64,000 bases of DNA from positions 10,448,842-10,512,841 of the forward strand of contig NC_085866.1 in NCBI RefSeq assembly GCF_034702125.1, given 5' to 3'. The DNA is from Engraulis encrasicolus (lineage: Eukaryota > Chordata > Actinopteri > Clupeiformes > Engraulidae). Every line of letters begins with the position of its first letter. The stretch's first letter is position 1. A program made the position numbers and the translations under genes. Shown in pieces: positions 21,325 to 41,700 of this stretch. Under the pieces are notes generated by a model, which did no database searches, was not told where the DNA came from, and saw nothing but the letters and a program-made list of their open reading frames with translations.

Positions 21325-21779
21325 TGTTACAGGTGGTAACATAAAAGGGACTCAAAATCGGAAAATGGTATGAAATAAGAGATATTTATTAAAAAGAGAG
21401 GGGGTAACAAAAGAGGAGCCGAGCTCCTATGCAAATGTCTAGGGTATGAACGAACAAAAATAAGGGGCCGCGCCCCAGTTGTAAGTAGAAAAAGCACAAA
21501 ATGCGACCAAAAAAGACAATGGCTTTCAAAAATGCAAAAAGTGGGCTACAGCTGCAGTCACGACCGGGAAGTAGGCAACAGGCCGGATGCTCGGAGAAGG
21601 AGAGTGATCTGTGGTCAGCCTTCTGTTTTATCCACAGCGCTCCGCCCCACTCCCCAGGTGCCGCCACTGATGAGCGCTGCTATTCTGTGGAGGACAATCA
21701 TGGAATTAAGGGTCCCCAAACAAGACAGAATGAACAGGGGGGAAAAACATAAAAAAAAAACCTAAACCTGGCGGTAACA
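21325..21779 (-). repeat. Gypsy 5' LTR
   Basis: The LTR is 455 bp, tgttacagg...ggtaaca, nearly identical to 13631-14086. The differences are one G/A in the first 40 bases, one C/T near 21606, a one-base indel and a variable A/T tract. It is followed by the TSD copy gcgcg at 21780-21784. Confidence 0.92.
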
Positions 21780-21784
21780 GCGCG

Positions 21785-22030
21785 TGACCTCGGAGGCAGT
21801 CCGCCGACGAGCGTTGAAGGGGATAAGCAACTGCAGAGGTTGCAAGATCTGACTGCAGCCGCATTCATCCCGCGATAGTTTTACACCATGTGACATGTCA
21901 CCTCGTCAACGCAACGTCGACGAAATTTCGAAGTTTGACAGGAAATCTAACCGTCATGCAGCATTTTCATCCAGGATGCATTGCTGTCTGCATGTGCATG
22001 TCTGCGTTTATGTCATGTCGAATGTACTTA
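21785..22030. repeat. Right half of the repeat split by the gypsy insertion
   Basis: Homologous to 8848-9035: gacctcgga, gggataagcaactg, gcattcatcccgcga, accatgtgacatgtca and caggaaatctaacc are shared in order. Confidence 0.7.
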
Positions 22031-22164
22031 TTGACTTGCATTGCCTGTTTTCCCCCATAAAGGGGCGTAACGCACATGGAAAACGTCACGCTGTTCATGA
22101 ACGGCGTGACGTTTTCCATGTGCGTTACGCCCATTTGTGGGGGAAAACAGGCAATGCAAGTCAA
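22031..22164. repeat. 134-bp near-perfect palindrome
   Basis: The block begins ttgacttgcattgcctg and ends with its inverted complement. The centre is gttcatgaac, with almost no loop. The arms contain ggggcgtaacgcacatgg, a motif found again singly at about 22370-22386 and in the left arm near 13107-13124. It could extrude as a cruciform. It lies between the split repeat and the right inverted arm and is probably part of the same transposon family. Confidence 0.85.
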
Positions 22165-22420
22165 TTGGTGTTATTGGGGTTTAATAAACGAAAGATAAGG
22201 ACCTGTAGATAAGCGTTGTTCATGCGCAACATGCCGAAAACGTGTTGTGTTGCCGGCTGTTCGAATAATATTGCCAAACAGCCGTGCCTGAAGCATGTAC
22301 TGTGTTCATTTAGGGTAGCCGATGTAGCATGTAAGTTGATGAGACATTCGGTTTGTTTTCCCCCATAAAGGGGCGTAACGCACATTTAGGAGCAAAGTAC
22401 CAGGATGGTCGTTCATGCGT
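22162..22420 (+). repeat. Right arm of the large inverted repeat
   Basis: Inverted partner of 13073-13338. Shared blocks include ggtttaataaacgaaagata, acatgccgaaaacgtgttgt, gtgttcatttagggtagccg and gcacatttaggagcaaagta. It carries the THAP-like frame in the outward direction. Confidence 0.7.
22231..22275 (+). pseudogene. THAP-like coding start, right arm
   Basis: The ATG at 22231 opens MPKTCCVAGCSNN, which resembles the N-terminus of THAP zinc fingers. The frame continues for about 50 codons, but the rest of the domain is not recognisable. Together with the left-arm copy, both reading outward, it suggests the host repeat descends from a THAP-containing DNA transposon. Confidence 0.4.
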
Positions 22421-23000
22421 ATACAGAGGGAGAGTTGCACAAATGGAGGACCAGGAATTAAATTGCAGCCCCGCCTTTCAACGAGATCGAGGCCGTGCCT
22501 AAAGCGGCTGTCTTTCCATAAGGCTCGTTTGCAACCACGCAGCAAAAGATTTGATCAAAACGTGATTTGCTTGGTCATAAAAAGGAGGGGATAACTGCGT
22601 CGCAACCAAGCTGGACACATCAGGACGACGAGATTTCAACAGCGTCAAAGAAGGTGGATCTATAGGTCTGTGGGTGGATCTACCTATTTTGACAGCGGGT
22701 GTACCAGGGCGCCCTCTCGTGGAATTAAATAATCATGGCGCTAATTCCATGACGCGCTTACCATCGTCGGCACATGCTTGTGAAATGCGAGACTTTCTCT
22801 GCATCTCGGAGAGAAATCGGGTGGTCTTGTGGTAGAGATATAGGTTACCACTCAGTGAATCATGGTACAAGTCTTGGTTAAATTTGTGATGATTTGGCTT
22901 CACTTCCATGTAATAATTCAGTTAATTAGTACTCACTTTAGGCTATTCATTTTGTGTTTTGGGACCAAAGTCGTCATTCAGATAGGACCGTTTTAAAATT
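22421..23000. other. Intergenic, no gene recognised
   Basis: Probably more of the same repeat at its left end, then unique-looking sequence. No domain, splice structure or terminal repeat was recognised. Confidence 0.35.
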
Positions 23001-23004
23001 ACTT

Positions 23005-23090
23005 AACAGCGCCAACCCATCCTGCGAGGATTGAACCCAGGTGTTCAATATGTAGCTTTACCATGGCGCGCCAACCACAAAGGCCACTCT
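23005..23090 (-). repeat. tRNA-like sequence 1 (tRNA pseudogene or SINE head)
   Basis: On the minus strand a B-box-like ggttcaatcct is preceded by an A-box-like tggttggcgcgcc at appropriate spacing, within gcgcc...ggcgc ends. The cloverleaf is not clean enough to call a functional tRNA. Confidence 0.4.
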
Positions 23091-23194
23091 GTTTCGTGCA
23101 CTTTCATACATAAAAGACAAGATAAGTCTCTCGCAACGGGTCTGTTTCCACATTAACCATCAGCAACTAAAGACTTCCTGTGTTTCGATGCAGT

Positions 23195-23270
23195 TTTGAA
23201 CCGGTGACCTTACGAATGGAAGTCAGGCGCGCAACCACTACTCTAACCATCGAGCAGGCGGCTCGCGGAA
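23195..23270 (-). repeat. tRNA-like sequence 2 (tRNA pseudogene or SINE head)
   Basis: On the minus strand, agccgcctgctcgatggtta (A-box region tggttagagtag) is followed at the usual spacing by ccggttcaaaactg (a B box with one change). It lies about 110 bp from the first tRNA-like sequence, in the same orientation. Confidence 0.45.
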
Positions 23271-24690
23271 TAGTACTGGTTTTGTAACCTACGGCATACA
23301 CTCCTAACGTGGCGAAGATGGAGCATCTGACGACAGGGTGGTTTGTTTCTCATTTTTACTGTTGTAAGTGGGTTGTGCGACCATACATATGGATGATACC
23401 ACTCTGAGTATGCTGCATTTGAGCATGAAATGCATTTCAGCATGTAGAAAATGAAGCACGTTCAACTACACACACATGAATCACATGAGCTATGAACACC
23501 AATCACGGCAGATTCCTCACATCATGGAGGAGGTCTTCTGCCCAGCGCAGTAGGTTTTTGTTACTGCGTGGCTGCCTTACAAAACTTTTGTTCCCGCGAT
23601 GGTTCAACGCCATGTGACACTACTGCCGCGCAGAGGTCACTCCCTTCAACTGCGTCGTGAACGGCAAATTCTAACCAGGATGCTTCACGCGGACACACTG
23701 AGCATGCTCGCTGCCTAGCAAATTTTCAACCTCGTCGAAAAGACGCCGTCAAGAACGCCCTTATAGACTCAACATAGAACCACCACATTAAAAGCTAAAA
23801 ATAAGGACTAACGAACTATACCGCGGGGTAATCACCACAAATATGTAAACTATCAACTGTCTCGGTAATGATAATCACAACAGTTTAACCATCTGTGATG
23901 TTTATCTGAAGTTATTACTACGAACAGCAAGTCTCGTCATATTTCCTGCATTGCATCGCATTGCATTTGCTGTGTGCTACGCCCACTTCTAGGCACTAAC
24001 ATTCGCAACCACTGGATGGATAATGCATTGGCCACGTTGTAGTGCGTGGGCGTAGTTTATGACAGATAAAAAAATGTGACTCCCGAAAATCTGAAAACTT
24101 TGCAAAATCGGTCGAAAGAGGATATCCGGTTCTTAGTGTTAATTGTGTGGCCAAAGTAACTTCAGCTGTTGATCAGCAGTAATTGCGGGGGCTAATTAAG
24201 GACAGCTGACAAACATTCACAGTGTCGTATGACTGTTCCACACTCCAACCCTGGCGGTAGTGGCATTACACTTTACCGTCATGCCTCCAGTAGAAGAAAT
24301 GTGACTCCCCGCGCGGCCAAGCCATACTACGCTGTTATGACATCAGTAAACCCTCCTATCTTAAGTCTCCTGGGTTTGTAGGCTTTAGACAGCAAAAATG
24401 TCTGAGTTGGATGTTGATGCATTTTTGTTGCTGGAGATACTGTAACTGGTGCACACTTGGTTCAACTGACAAGTCAAGATTTTTCAAAGTAGACTTTTCA
24501 GTAGACGCAAACAAGATCGACATCATTAATGAGCCTGAGGCTGAAGACGCATCGAAAGCAAAAATGAAGGAATTTGAGCAAGGACACAAAGAAAGGCTAC
24601 ATGACAGGGAGATTGAAACATTAATAAGGTTACATGAGGAAAAAGGGAAGAGGATGGGGGAGAGAGCACTGGTTAATTACTACCCCCACC
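23271..24690. other. Intergenic, no gene recognised
   Basis: There is a small inverted pair near 23975-24050 (tacgcccact / agtgcgtgggcgta). A 109-codon open frame at 24411-24740 has no recognisable domain and ends inside a tRNA-like repeat, so it is not called. Confidence 0.4.
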
Positions 24691-24694
24691 AACC

Positions 24695-24770
24695 TGGGGG
24701 GTCAGGAATTGACCTGGCAACCTTTGGGCTACAAGTCTGATGCGATGCCCTAACCACTCATCCATGACTG
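24695..24770 (-). repeat. tRNA-derived SINE head fragment
   Basis: On the minus strand, cagtcatggatgagtggtta (A-box region) and ggtcaattcc (B-box-like) are spaced as in tRNA-derived SINEs. An L2-like 3' tail in plus orientation (tttggatacaagtgtctgcc, about 24890) lies nearby but points the other way, so it is a separate fragment. Confidence 0.5.
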
Positions 24771-24987
24771 ACTAAACATACCTAACAAATCTGGATGATC
24801 ACATAACCTCGTTGGTGGAGGTAAATATGGGCCAGGGGAAATGGAATATATTCAGAAAGGTAGGACCGGTATGTCCTCAATTGTAATTCACTTTGGATAC
24901 AAGTGTCTGCCAAATGTAATAATATTGTAATAATAAAGTGGAAAAAAACATGTTTTGTGTTTACTTGAAAGTTAACTCTATTTGCCA

Positions 24988-25300
24988 CAGGGATGGGGAA
25001 CCTTTTCCATCAAGGGGCACTTCAAATTCCTCCAAAGGTCATCAAAGTCCTCCGAGGGCCACACTATGAACACAATTTAGGATTTCCCCCTCCACTTTAG
25101 ACCTATATTGAAGGCAGCCAGCTTCAGAACAGACCCCACCTTCTTTTAATCCCCTGAATATAACTTAATTCTATAGCAAATGTAATTTCGAAGATTCCTT
25201 TATAAAATGTGTTATATTTCATGTGAAGCTGTAGAACATTGAAATTATGTTGGGCACAGTCCTGGTACACAGCCCTGGAGACATAGGTTCCCCACCCCTG
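24988..25300. mobile_element. hAT-type miniature transposon
   Basis: The 313-bp element has inverted ends cagggatggggaacct / aggttccccacccctg. Flanking 8-mers atttgcca (24980-24987) and atctacca (25301-25308) differ at two positions, fitting an older TSD. There is no transposase. Confidence 0.75.
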
Positions 25301-25854
25301 ATCTACCATTTAAGTTTCTTTGATTTGTGCTTGACAGTGACAAGAATGCAATAAAGCTATAACAAGCAGTTTATTAAATTGATATTTTTGAAAATGCATT
25401 GGGAGTTTTAGAGTATGCATTTAGTGGGCTAAAACACACATGCCACAGTGGATTTTTATTTGTGTCTGTTGTTGTGTGTACATGTAAACGGATACAAAAA
25501 TATATCTGCATTTTTAAAAAGTCTGCATATGTGTCACCAGCCCCTAAGTAAGAGGACAAATACTTTTGCACAGCACTGTATGCGCTGCCTGCTTTGTCAA
25601 AGTACACCAACCTAACCCCTAGGGGTGCTATTGCAGCATGTGGCAACGTTTGGTAGGGCAGCTTGCAGGACAAAATGGCTAGACACCACTTCAAACACTT
25701 GTTGCAAGTTTCCAGCAGCTTATTGACTGGGCTTTCCACCCAGGTTGTGATCCAGGGACGTCCACGTCCTAGATTTTGTTTTTGTACAACAAACTTTTAC
25801 AGCAGCCGAATGTATCAAACTCCCCTTTGCCCCCTAGGTAAATGTCCCTCAGTG

Positions 25855-25975
25855 GTGGAACATGCTACCAGAGGCTACAAGACTACGGCCATCTCTCGCA
25901 ACCTTCAAGGAGCTAGTAAAGACTCTTCTCTTTCATGACTATTTACTACACTAACATCTGTTGGACTATTTTTCT
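25855..25975 (+). mobile_element. LINE L2-like ORF2 C-terminal fragment
   Basis: The plus strand encodes VVEHATRGYKTT-like sequence in one frame. In the homologous frame it gives WNMLPEATRLRPSLATFKELVKTLLF, the typical end of fish L2/Rex-type reverse transcriptase proteins. A similar sequence occurs at about 59577-59670. It is 5'-truncated, as LINE copies usually are. Confidence 0.65.
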
Positions 25976-25979
25976 GCAC

Positions 25980-27190
25980 TAAACCCTTCTCTAATACACT
26001 AATCCATAAAAAAACAAAAACAACAAAAAAAAGCAAACAAAAAAACTAACCCTTCTTCCCTCATGCCTTATTTCAGGCGGACGTTTGCATGTGTTGTATG
26101 CTATGGTTATTATGTCATCCTACGTGCCTCATTTATCTCTCTGTCATCTCATGGACCTGTCAACTGGCACCAGATATTGACCCCCTACCAGCCCTCTACC
26201 ATGGAGTGGGGGTGGTGGGGCATTTTCTGCACCTGTAACATTTTTATTCACTTTTAGCTTAACATCGCAGTGCCATACAGTCATACCTGCATCATGTACT
26301 GTACATCCCTGTACTATGCTATATTCCAAACAGTGTATCTAGTTAAAAAAGAACCCACAGTGGTAATTCAAAAATGCAATTGAATGCAGGGCACTGTACA
26401 GTAGCTCCAATCTATTGATATCAATATGTTATTCATAATAAAACAACTGATGCAATGAATGTCACAGTGCTGTCAGAGATGAAATACAATCCCATGACGG
26501 AATCATCTGTCAACACTGATTCACTTCACTGGGAGTACATTGTGAATACCATGCCATATATTTCGACACCCCCACACCTACCTAAAACATCCCCTTACCG
26601 TCTCCAGTGTCAAGAATAGACCTTGTGTAATGTGTAGGCCTACTGTAAAGCCATGAGATTTACCGCAAATGGAAATTGATATCCATAGTAGTTACCAAGC
26701 ACTACCTGAAAGTAAGGGAGGAGCTAAACGATTATACCAGCAAAGCTTTTCTATAGATGGGTTCTAGATTATTATTTTCCCCTGGCTGCGCAATCCTAGC
26801 TGTGCACAACTCAACCGCTGTCGGTCAAAAGATTAGCTCACGTGGTTGGCTGCCAGTGTCTTGCCCCTCCTCACAACACTGTGTATATAAACAAAAACAA
26901 AAAAACATGTAGGCCTATTAAGTGGTTTCTCAAAACAGTATAATAATAACGCATTAATATCTACACTTGTTGTGTTCTTATTCATGTTTAATAGTGAACT
27001 TTGCAATATCTCTGTAATGCAATATCTGTGAACATGTTTTCACACATGAATTGCATGTTTAGTGCATACGTAAATAGTAAAAACAGCAGAAGTATAGTTG
27101 GTCACACTAGTTATCCAAAACACTAGTGGTCTGGTCTCCGTGTGAGTTGGCTGGAGGTCAGTGTGGGGGTAGGCATGGGCTAAAATTAGC
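25980..27190. other. Region upstream of the transglutaminase gene, no other gene seen
   Basis: It contains a weak relative of the 12.4/12.9-kb direct repeat at about 26140-26190 and a repeat at 26755-26890 described separately. No protein-coding exon was recognised. Confidence 0.4.
26755..26890 (-). repeat. Dispersed repeat, inverted partner of 31310-31475
   Basis: The inverted complement shares gttgtgaggaggggcaagac, actggcagccaaccacgtg, gacagcggtt and aggggaaaa with 31318-31470, in order. The copies lie 4.5 kb apart in opposite orientation, on either side of the first five introns of the transglutaminase gene. Confidence 0.7.
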
Positions 27191-27195
27191 TGTTC

Positions 27196-27300
27196 TCCTC
27201 TATATAGAGAGTGGAGAAGCACACACTCACACACACACACACAAAAACACACGTACACACACACACAGACATAGCACAGGGAGTCAAGCACACCGGTGGA

Positions 27301-27307
<7 letters not shown>
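27196..27307 (+). promoter_or_regulatory. Probable core promoter and exon 1 of the transglutaminase gene
   Basis: A TATA-like ctatatagag lies at 27200-27209, about 92 bp before ATG GAA G (27301-27307), which is followed by a donor gtacag. The first codons join in phase with exon 2 (G|CA gives Ala) to read MEALDVERCDLQ, which fits the short first coding exon known for transglutaminase genes. A transcription start near 27230 is inferred, and the leader would contain a CA-rich stretch. Confidence 0.65.
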
Positions 27308-37265
<9,958 letters not shown>

Positions 37266-37299
37266 GATTAAGGCCTGTGTCATGTAGACTGATCCACAT

Positions 37300-37330
37300 G
37301 AAAGTGATCCATCATTAAAATGCTAAAACA
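37300..37330 (+). terminator. Probable transglutaminase poly(A) signal
   Basis: An ATTAAA variant lies at about 37314-37319, about 50 bp after the stop codon. No other signal is seen before tmem115. Confidence 0.45.
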
Positions 37331-37619
37331 AAGTGTTGCAATGTTTTGATCATTTACAGTGTAACATTGTATGTCATTGAAAACAAAATAGACTCGAGGG
37401 CTTTAATTGAGTTTTGTGTGGGTTGTTTCCCCCCTGAATGTAGGCCTATAGGCTTTGCTATTCCAATGCTCAGATTGCCCAATAATCTCTTCCATGAGCC
37501 AAATTTACATTTAGGCCTAACTCTTGTTCTGTGATTCCCAGACATGTTGAATATCTTCAGATAGACAGAATATGAAGCAGCAAAAACTAGTGATCATTCC
37601 TGTCCTGTCCCATTGATAG

Positions 37620-39011
37620 TTTCCCGTCTTCCTGTGACACCCATACGTCGATTGGATATGGGATGACGTATGCAAATCTCGCGCACCTACTGCTACTGTT
37701 CTTCTTCAGTGCAGAATCCACCTACGAGGAGTGCTAGAGATGGTAAATAAGGACAATTGCGTCATGGGGTTAATATTATCAACACATCTGAAAGTCAATT
37801 TTGACAGTTAACAATCACATCCAAGTGCGCTGTTTCGTGGCATCCACTGTATAAAATAAGTTAATTTGGTTTCGTCCTGCCTTGACGGCCTGCAACAGGA
37901 AATCCTCGGGCTAACCTGTGGTGTCAAAGCCGAGGAAGGAGGAGCTTCAACGGGGAAATATCTACGGCGTTAACCCTGGAAACCCTGTCTGCTTGCGACA
38001 CAGACGCTAGCCGATGGACACGGAAAAGAAATGCAGTATGTGTTACAAATGCCAACTCTGAGAGTTACTGTCGGTCGAGGTGTCATACTTTTTTGCTAAC
38101 TGCCAGTCTGTCTAAGATCAAAAAACAGACACTTGACACTAGCCAGTCCTAGCTAACATTAGCTTTCTAGCTGCGCTGACCAAAGTTTTCTTTTCGCAAC
38201 AGACGGCTTTGTCTGTTAGCTACGTAAAGAGTGCAACAAAAGCAATATGCTATTTTAGCCATTAACGTAGTATGTGCTGCTCAGACATTTTGTGTATGCC
38301 GTGAATTAGTTGACAGCTGGCCCAAGTATGTTCAGCTAGCCATAATAGCTAGGTTAGCACAACCTAGCAAACAGTCTTCTCAAACTTGTCTGGTTGATCT
38401 TCCTGTCAAGTGTTATTCTGGAAGACAGATATGACCAACGTAGTTTGTTGATCAAATATTCTCGCCAGGTAATTATAAATTGTGTCATAGATTATCACTG
38501 CTTTTCGGGTTGCTTTCTGACCCTAGTTAGGGAGTGGACACAGTTGTTCATGATTAGTGACAGGTTTCGAAATACTCGTTTCAGCAAGTCATCTTGTTAT
38601 CTGTAGGTGTAGCAACCTTGGACCAAATATCAGTCCCCAGTGGAAACCGTAAACCATTGTTATAAGGGTTCCTTTAAAGTTTACAGGTGTGAACACATAG
38701 CTACAGTTGCTGAGTATCCTATACAAACATCGTTGAAAAGTTTGTTCCGACTCCAACATGTGCCATGTCAGCGACGTCCGATCTTGGGAAATAGGTTGCG
38801 CATAAATTGCGTAGGTAAATAATATTTGGCTGGGCGTAGTATTTAATAGCTATTTCTCCTGGCGAATGAAACCCCACATCTCCAATTGGATGCCATGATC
38901 TGCCATTTACGTCTTTAGCCATTGTGGCTGTTGACATTGTGTAGCTGCTGGAACTTTGAAAGGGCTTGTCAGTTCCTGGTGGTGACGTGCAAGAAGACAA
39001 CACTCGGCATA
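37620..39011 (+). promoter_or_regulatory. tmem115 upstream region, likely promoter and 5' UTR
   Basis: The block between the transglutaminase end and the tmem115 ATG holds a consensus octamer atgcaaat (37669-37676) in a slightly GC-rich segment. A potential donor (atg|gtaaat) follows at 37738-37741. A noncoding first exon here is possible but unproven. No other protein exon was recognised. Confidence 0.35.
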
Positions 39012-40730
39012 ATGAATCGCTACCTACCCGTGGCCCGTCAGCACTTTCTGAGCGCACTAGCCAGCACCAGTGTAGTAGTGAAGTCCATCTGTGCAACAGT
39101 GCTCCTACTTTACCTTCTGTCATGGGCAGTGGACACATCGTACGCTCTTGGCGTGACACCTGGATTCCTTTTTCCTCCGAACTTTTGGGTGTGGACACTG
39201 ATAACGCATGCTGTAGTGGAGCGTCACATTTGGGGCGTCGTGGTCAATGTGGCCACGGTGATGGTGTCAGGTCGCCTGCTCGAGCCCCTGTGGGGAGCTC
39301 TGGAGCTCCTGATCTTCTTCGCCGTCGTCAACGTCTCAGCGGGTGTCCTGGTTGGCCTCTCTTACCTCTTCACCTACGCCGCCACATTTGATTTGGACTA
39401 CCTGTTTGCCGTGCGGATGTACGGGGCTCCTGGCTTCCTTGGCGGGGTCCTGGTTGCCTTGAAGCAGACAGCTGGGGACACGACAGTGCTGCGCATGCCG
39501 CAGGTGCGACTGAAGGCGGCGCCGGCTCTGGTTCTGCTGGTCCTGGCGGTGCTGCGGCTGGCCGGGCTCCTGGAGACGGCCGCACCTCTGGCCGCCTGCT
39601 CGTACGGTGCCTTGGTGGGATGGGTGTACCTGCGGTTCTACCAGCGGCACAGCCGGGGCCGTGGAGACATGTCGGACCACTTTGCCTTTGCGTCCTTCTT
39701 CCCGGAGGCTCTGCAGCCGGCCGTGGGGCTGGTGGCGACCCTGGTCCATGCGGCCCTCGTCAAGATGAAGCTGTGCAGGAAGATGGTGAAGCGGTATGAC
39801 GTGGGGGCCCCCTCCTCCATCACCATCAGCCTCCCTGGCACTGATCCACAGGACGCAGAGAGGAGAAGGTAAGAGATGAGCTGCTCAGATTGTGGTCATG
39901 AAAAGAAGGAAAGTCAGCACACAGTTGCTGCTCCCAATTTATTAACACCAGCTGTGGTGTAATGGTTAGGGAGTTGCAAGGTTGCGAGTTCAATCCCCAC
40001 CCTTACCAATCCCTTCCTCCCTCCTTGGCTGAAGTGCCCTTGAGCAAGGCACCCTGCCCCACATTGCTCCAGGGACTGTAACCAATACCCTGTGATATAT
40101 GTTAGTCGCTTTGGATAAAAGCATTCGCTAAAAGTAATTTAATGTTACACAACCTGTCTTCATCAGGTATTGGACACCTGTAAGACACGTGATGGAGGCA
40201 GAGGTCGAAATGTTGTGTTGATGGAGCAGCAACTGTTTGTGGACTTTCCTTTTTTCCCTTTCATGACTACTTCTGATCCTGGTCTGTCTAAACTTGACAT
40301 GCATGCATTCTCACACTACTTTAAGGCAAGTGGTTAGGTTAGCCACTAATTGGTCATTAACTAGCAGCCAGCAGATAGCTCGAAATTACCTAAAGCTAAT
40401 CAGAGGACATTTTTTTTTTTTGCAGTATGTGTGATTGGTCAGTGAAAGTAATGCTAACAACAAGGCGTATTAAAGTCATCTTATGTTTCGGTTTACAGAC
40501 AGCTGGCGTTGAAGGCCCTGAATGAGCGGCTGAAGCGCGTGGAAGACCAGTCTGCCTGGCCCAACATGGAGGATGAGGAGGATGACGATGAGGACGAGGT
40601 GCGGACGGACGCTCCTCTGCTGCCCTCTCGCGACACCCCCGCACCAGCCACCGGCACCGGCTCCAGCCAGAACCCTGCTGCACAAGAGTCCAGCATCATC
40701 AGCTTTGAGGACGCCCCCTCCCACTCCTAA
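39012..40730 (+). CDS. tmem115: Transmembrane protein 115
   Basis: Golgi multi-pass membrane protein of the TMEM115/rhomboid-like (DUF1751) family, reported to act in Golgi-to-ER retrograde transport with the COG complex. Two coding exons, 39012-39868 and 40499-40730, join through gt at 39869 and ag at 40497-40498 to 1089 nt, 362 residues (human about 351). Hydrophobic segments lie near residues 18-45, 58-75, 95-125, 140-155 and 175-215. Family landmarks are TPGFLFPPNFWVWTL, GRLLEPLWGALELLIFF, GFLGGVLVALKQT and YLRFYQRHSRGRGDMSDHFA, then KRYDVGAPSSITISLPGTD. Exon 2 encodes a short coiled coil (ALNERLKRVEDQ) and an acidic cytosolic tail (EDEEDDDEDE). The start was chosen at MNRYLPVARQH because the 30 in-frame upstream codons do not resemble the family. 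Confidence 0.95.
39952..40145 (+). mobile_element. tRNA-derived SINE with L2-like tail, in the tmem115 intron
   Basis: The A box ggtgtaatggttaggg and B box gcgagttcaatccc are correctly spaced. A conserved body (gaagtgcccttgagcaagg, acattgctccagggactgta) and the tail gtcgctttggataaaagc follow. It is on the same strand as the gene. Confidence 0.85.
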
Positions 40731-41374
40731 CACACACACGCACAAAGATCGAAGCAAATTACATTGACATGCTCAGGCTGACACACAACGGAGTACGTTG
40801 AGGACACACTCACACCTGCACACACATACCAAAACACATGCACACAAACGTCCGAACACACAAATTCATACATGAAACACACAAAACGTCTGCTTGCAAA
40901 GGCCGTTCAGCTTGTGAGTTGAGACTGGACGAAATACTGTGGTTTCTTCACCGTTTAAAAAAATTGCGTCAGTGGCTTTCGAAATGTAATCCCAGAACAG
41001 AAATTACTGTAAAGACAGGTCTCCTCCTGGTTGTGTGTATCCTGTGGACAGAAGGGTTGATGGGACTCTCTCTCCCCTCTTTACCGTGTACTTCAAAAAG
41101 AGTAGATGGTGATCACTCTTCCCTTGTGAAATGATTTCACAGACTGGATAAAGAACTGTGTCCACATTTTAGCGGTTCTGTGCTTACTACTAAATTAAAT
41201 GCTTATGACCAAGAAGAAAGTAGTTATTGTTCATCAAAGGTTTTCTTTCCCCTACAACTTGTCTCGACGTATGGAAACATCATGGACAGTCAAGAGTGTC
41301 TTGTATCGCACAGGTTTTTGTGGATAATACCGCTCCCCATTTGTTTCTCATATGCAGTAATGTTTTCAGTAGTC

Positions 41375-41406
<32 letters not shown>

Positions 41407-41700
41407 CGCGCGTGTGTGTGTGTGCGTGCGTGCGTGCGCGCGCGTGTGTGTGTGTGTGTTTTATAATAAGTGAGAGACTGTGACTGATGTGGGTAGGTGG
41501 TGTTAATGGGACACTTTTTTTGTATGCACACTACAAATTGTTTGGCTTGCGAAGGAGGTCTTGGCGTTTGATAGCAATACAGTAACAGATCCAGCTCAGA
41601 GTTAGATTTTTTTTGTTTGTTTGTTTGATTTCAATTCACTCATCTTGTGTTTCTGAGAGTAAAAATAGTAATACAGAATAAAGTTCTGTGTTGTGAGCTA
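40731..41700 (+). terminator. tmem115 3' UTR with poly(A) signal
   Basis: An AATAAA at 41677-41682 is the first good signal after the stop codon. The interval includes CA-rich sequence at the start and an imperfect TG/CG microsatellite at 41376-41459. Confidence 0.55.

Larger units (their letters stand above)
13631..21779 (-). mobile_element. Ty3/gypsy retrotransposon of the Gmr1 type
   Basis: The element is complete from LTR to LTR on the minus strand, with 5-bp TSDs gcgcg on both sides. Order in the sense direction: LTR (21779-21325), candidate primer-binding site starting about 21320 (ttgggcgctcaccggg), gag, protease, integrase, reverse transcriptase, RNase H, polypurine-type tract (gtggtggggg just before 14086), LTR (14086-13631). 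Integrase upstream of RT is the diagnostic feature of Gmr1-like elements, first described from Atlantic cod and other deuterostomes. The copy is inactive: it carries a gag stop, a Tc1-derived insertion, a 201-bp hairpin and a frameshift in RT. Confidence 0.92.

Noticed and set aside
24411..24740. 109-codon plus-strand ORF with a charged middle part
   Set aside because: It has no recognisable domain, ends inside a tRNA-like repeat, and lacks promoter or splice support.
37735..37760. ATG directly followed by gtaaat as a possible first coding exon of tmem115
   Set aside because: The conserved tmem115 N-terminus starts at 39012 without needing an upstream coding exon. At most this is a noncoding exon.
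38922..39011. 30-codon N-terminal extension of tmem115
   Set aside because: It does not resemble the family, whose proteins begin near the MNRYLPVARQH-type start.
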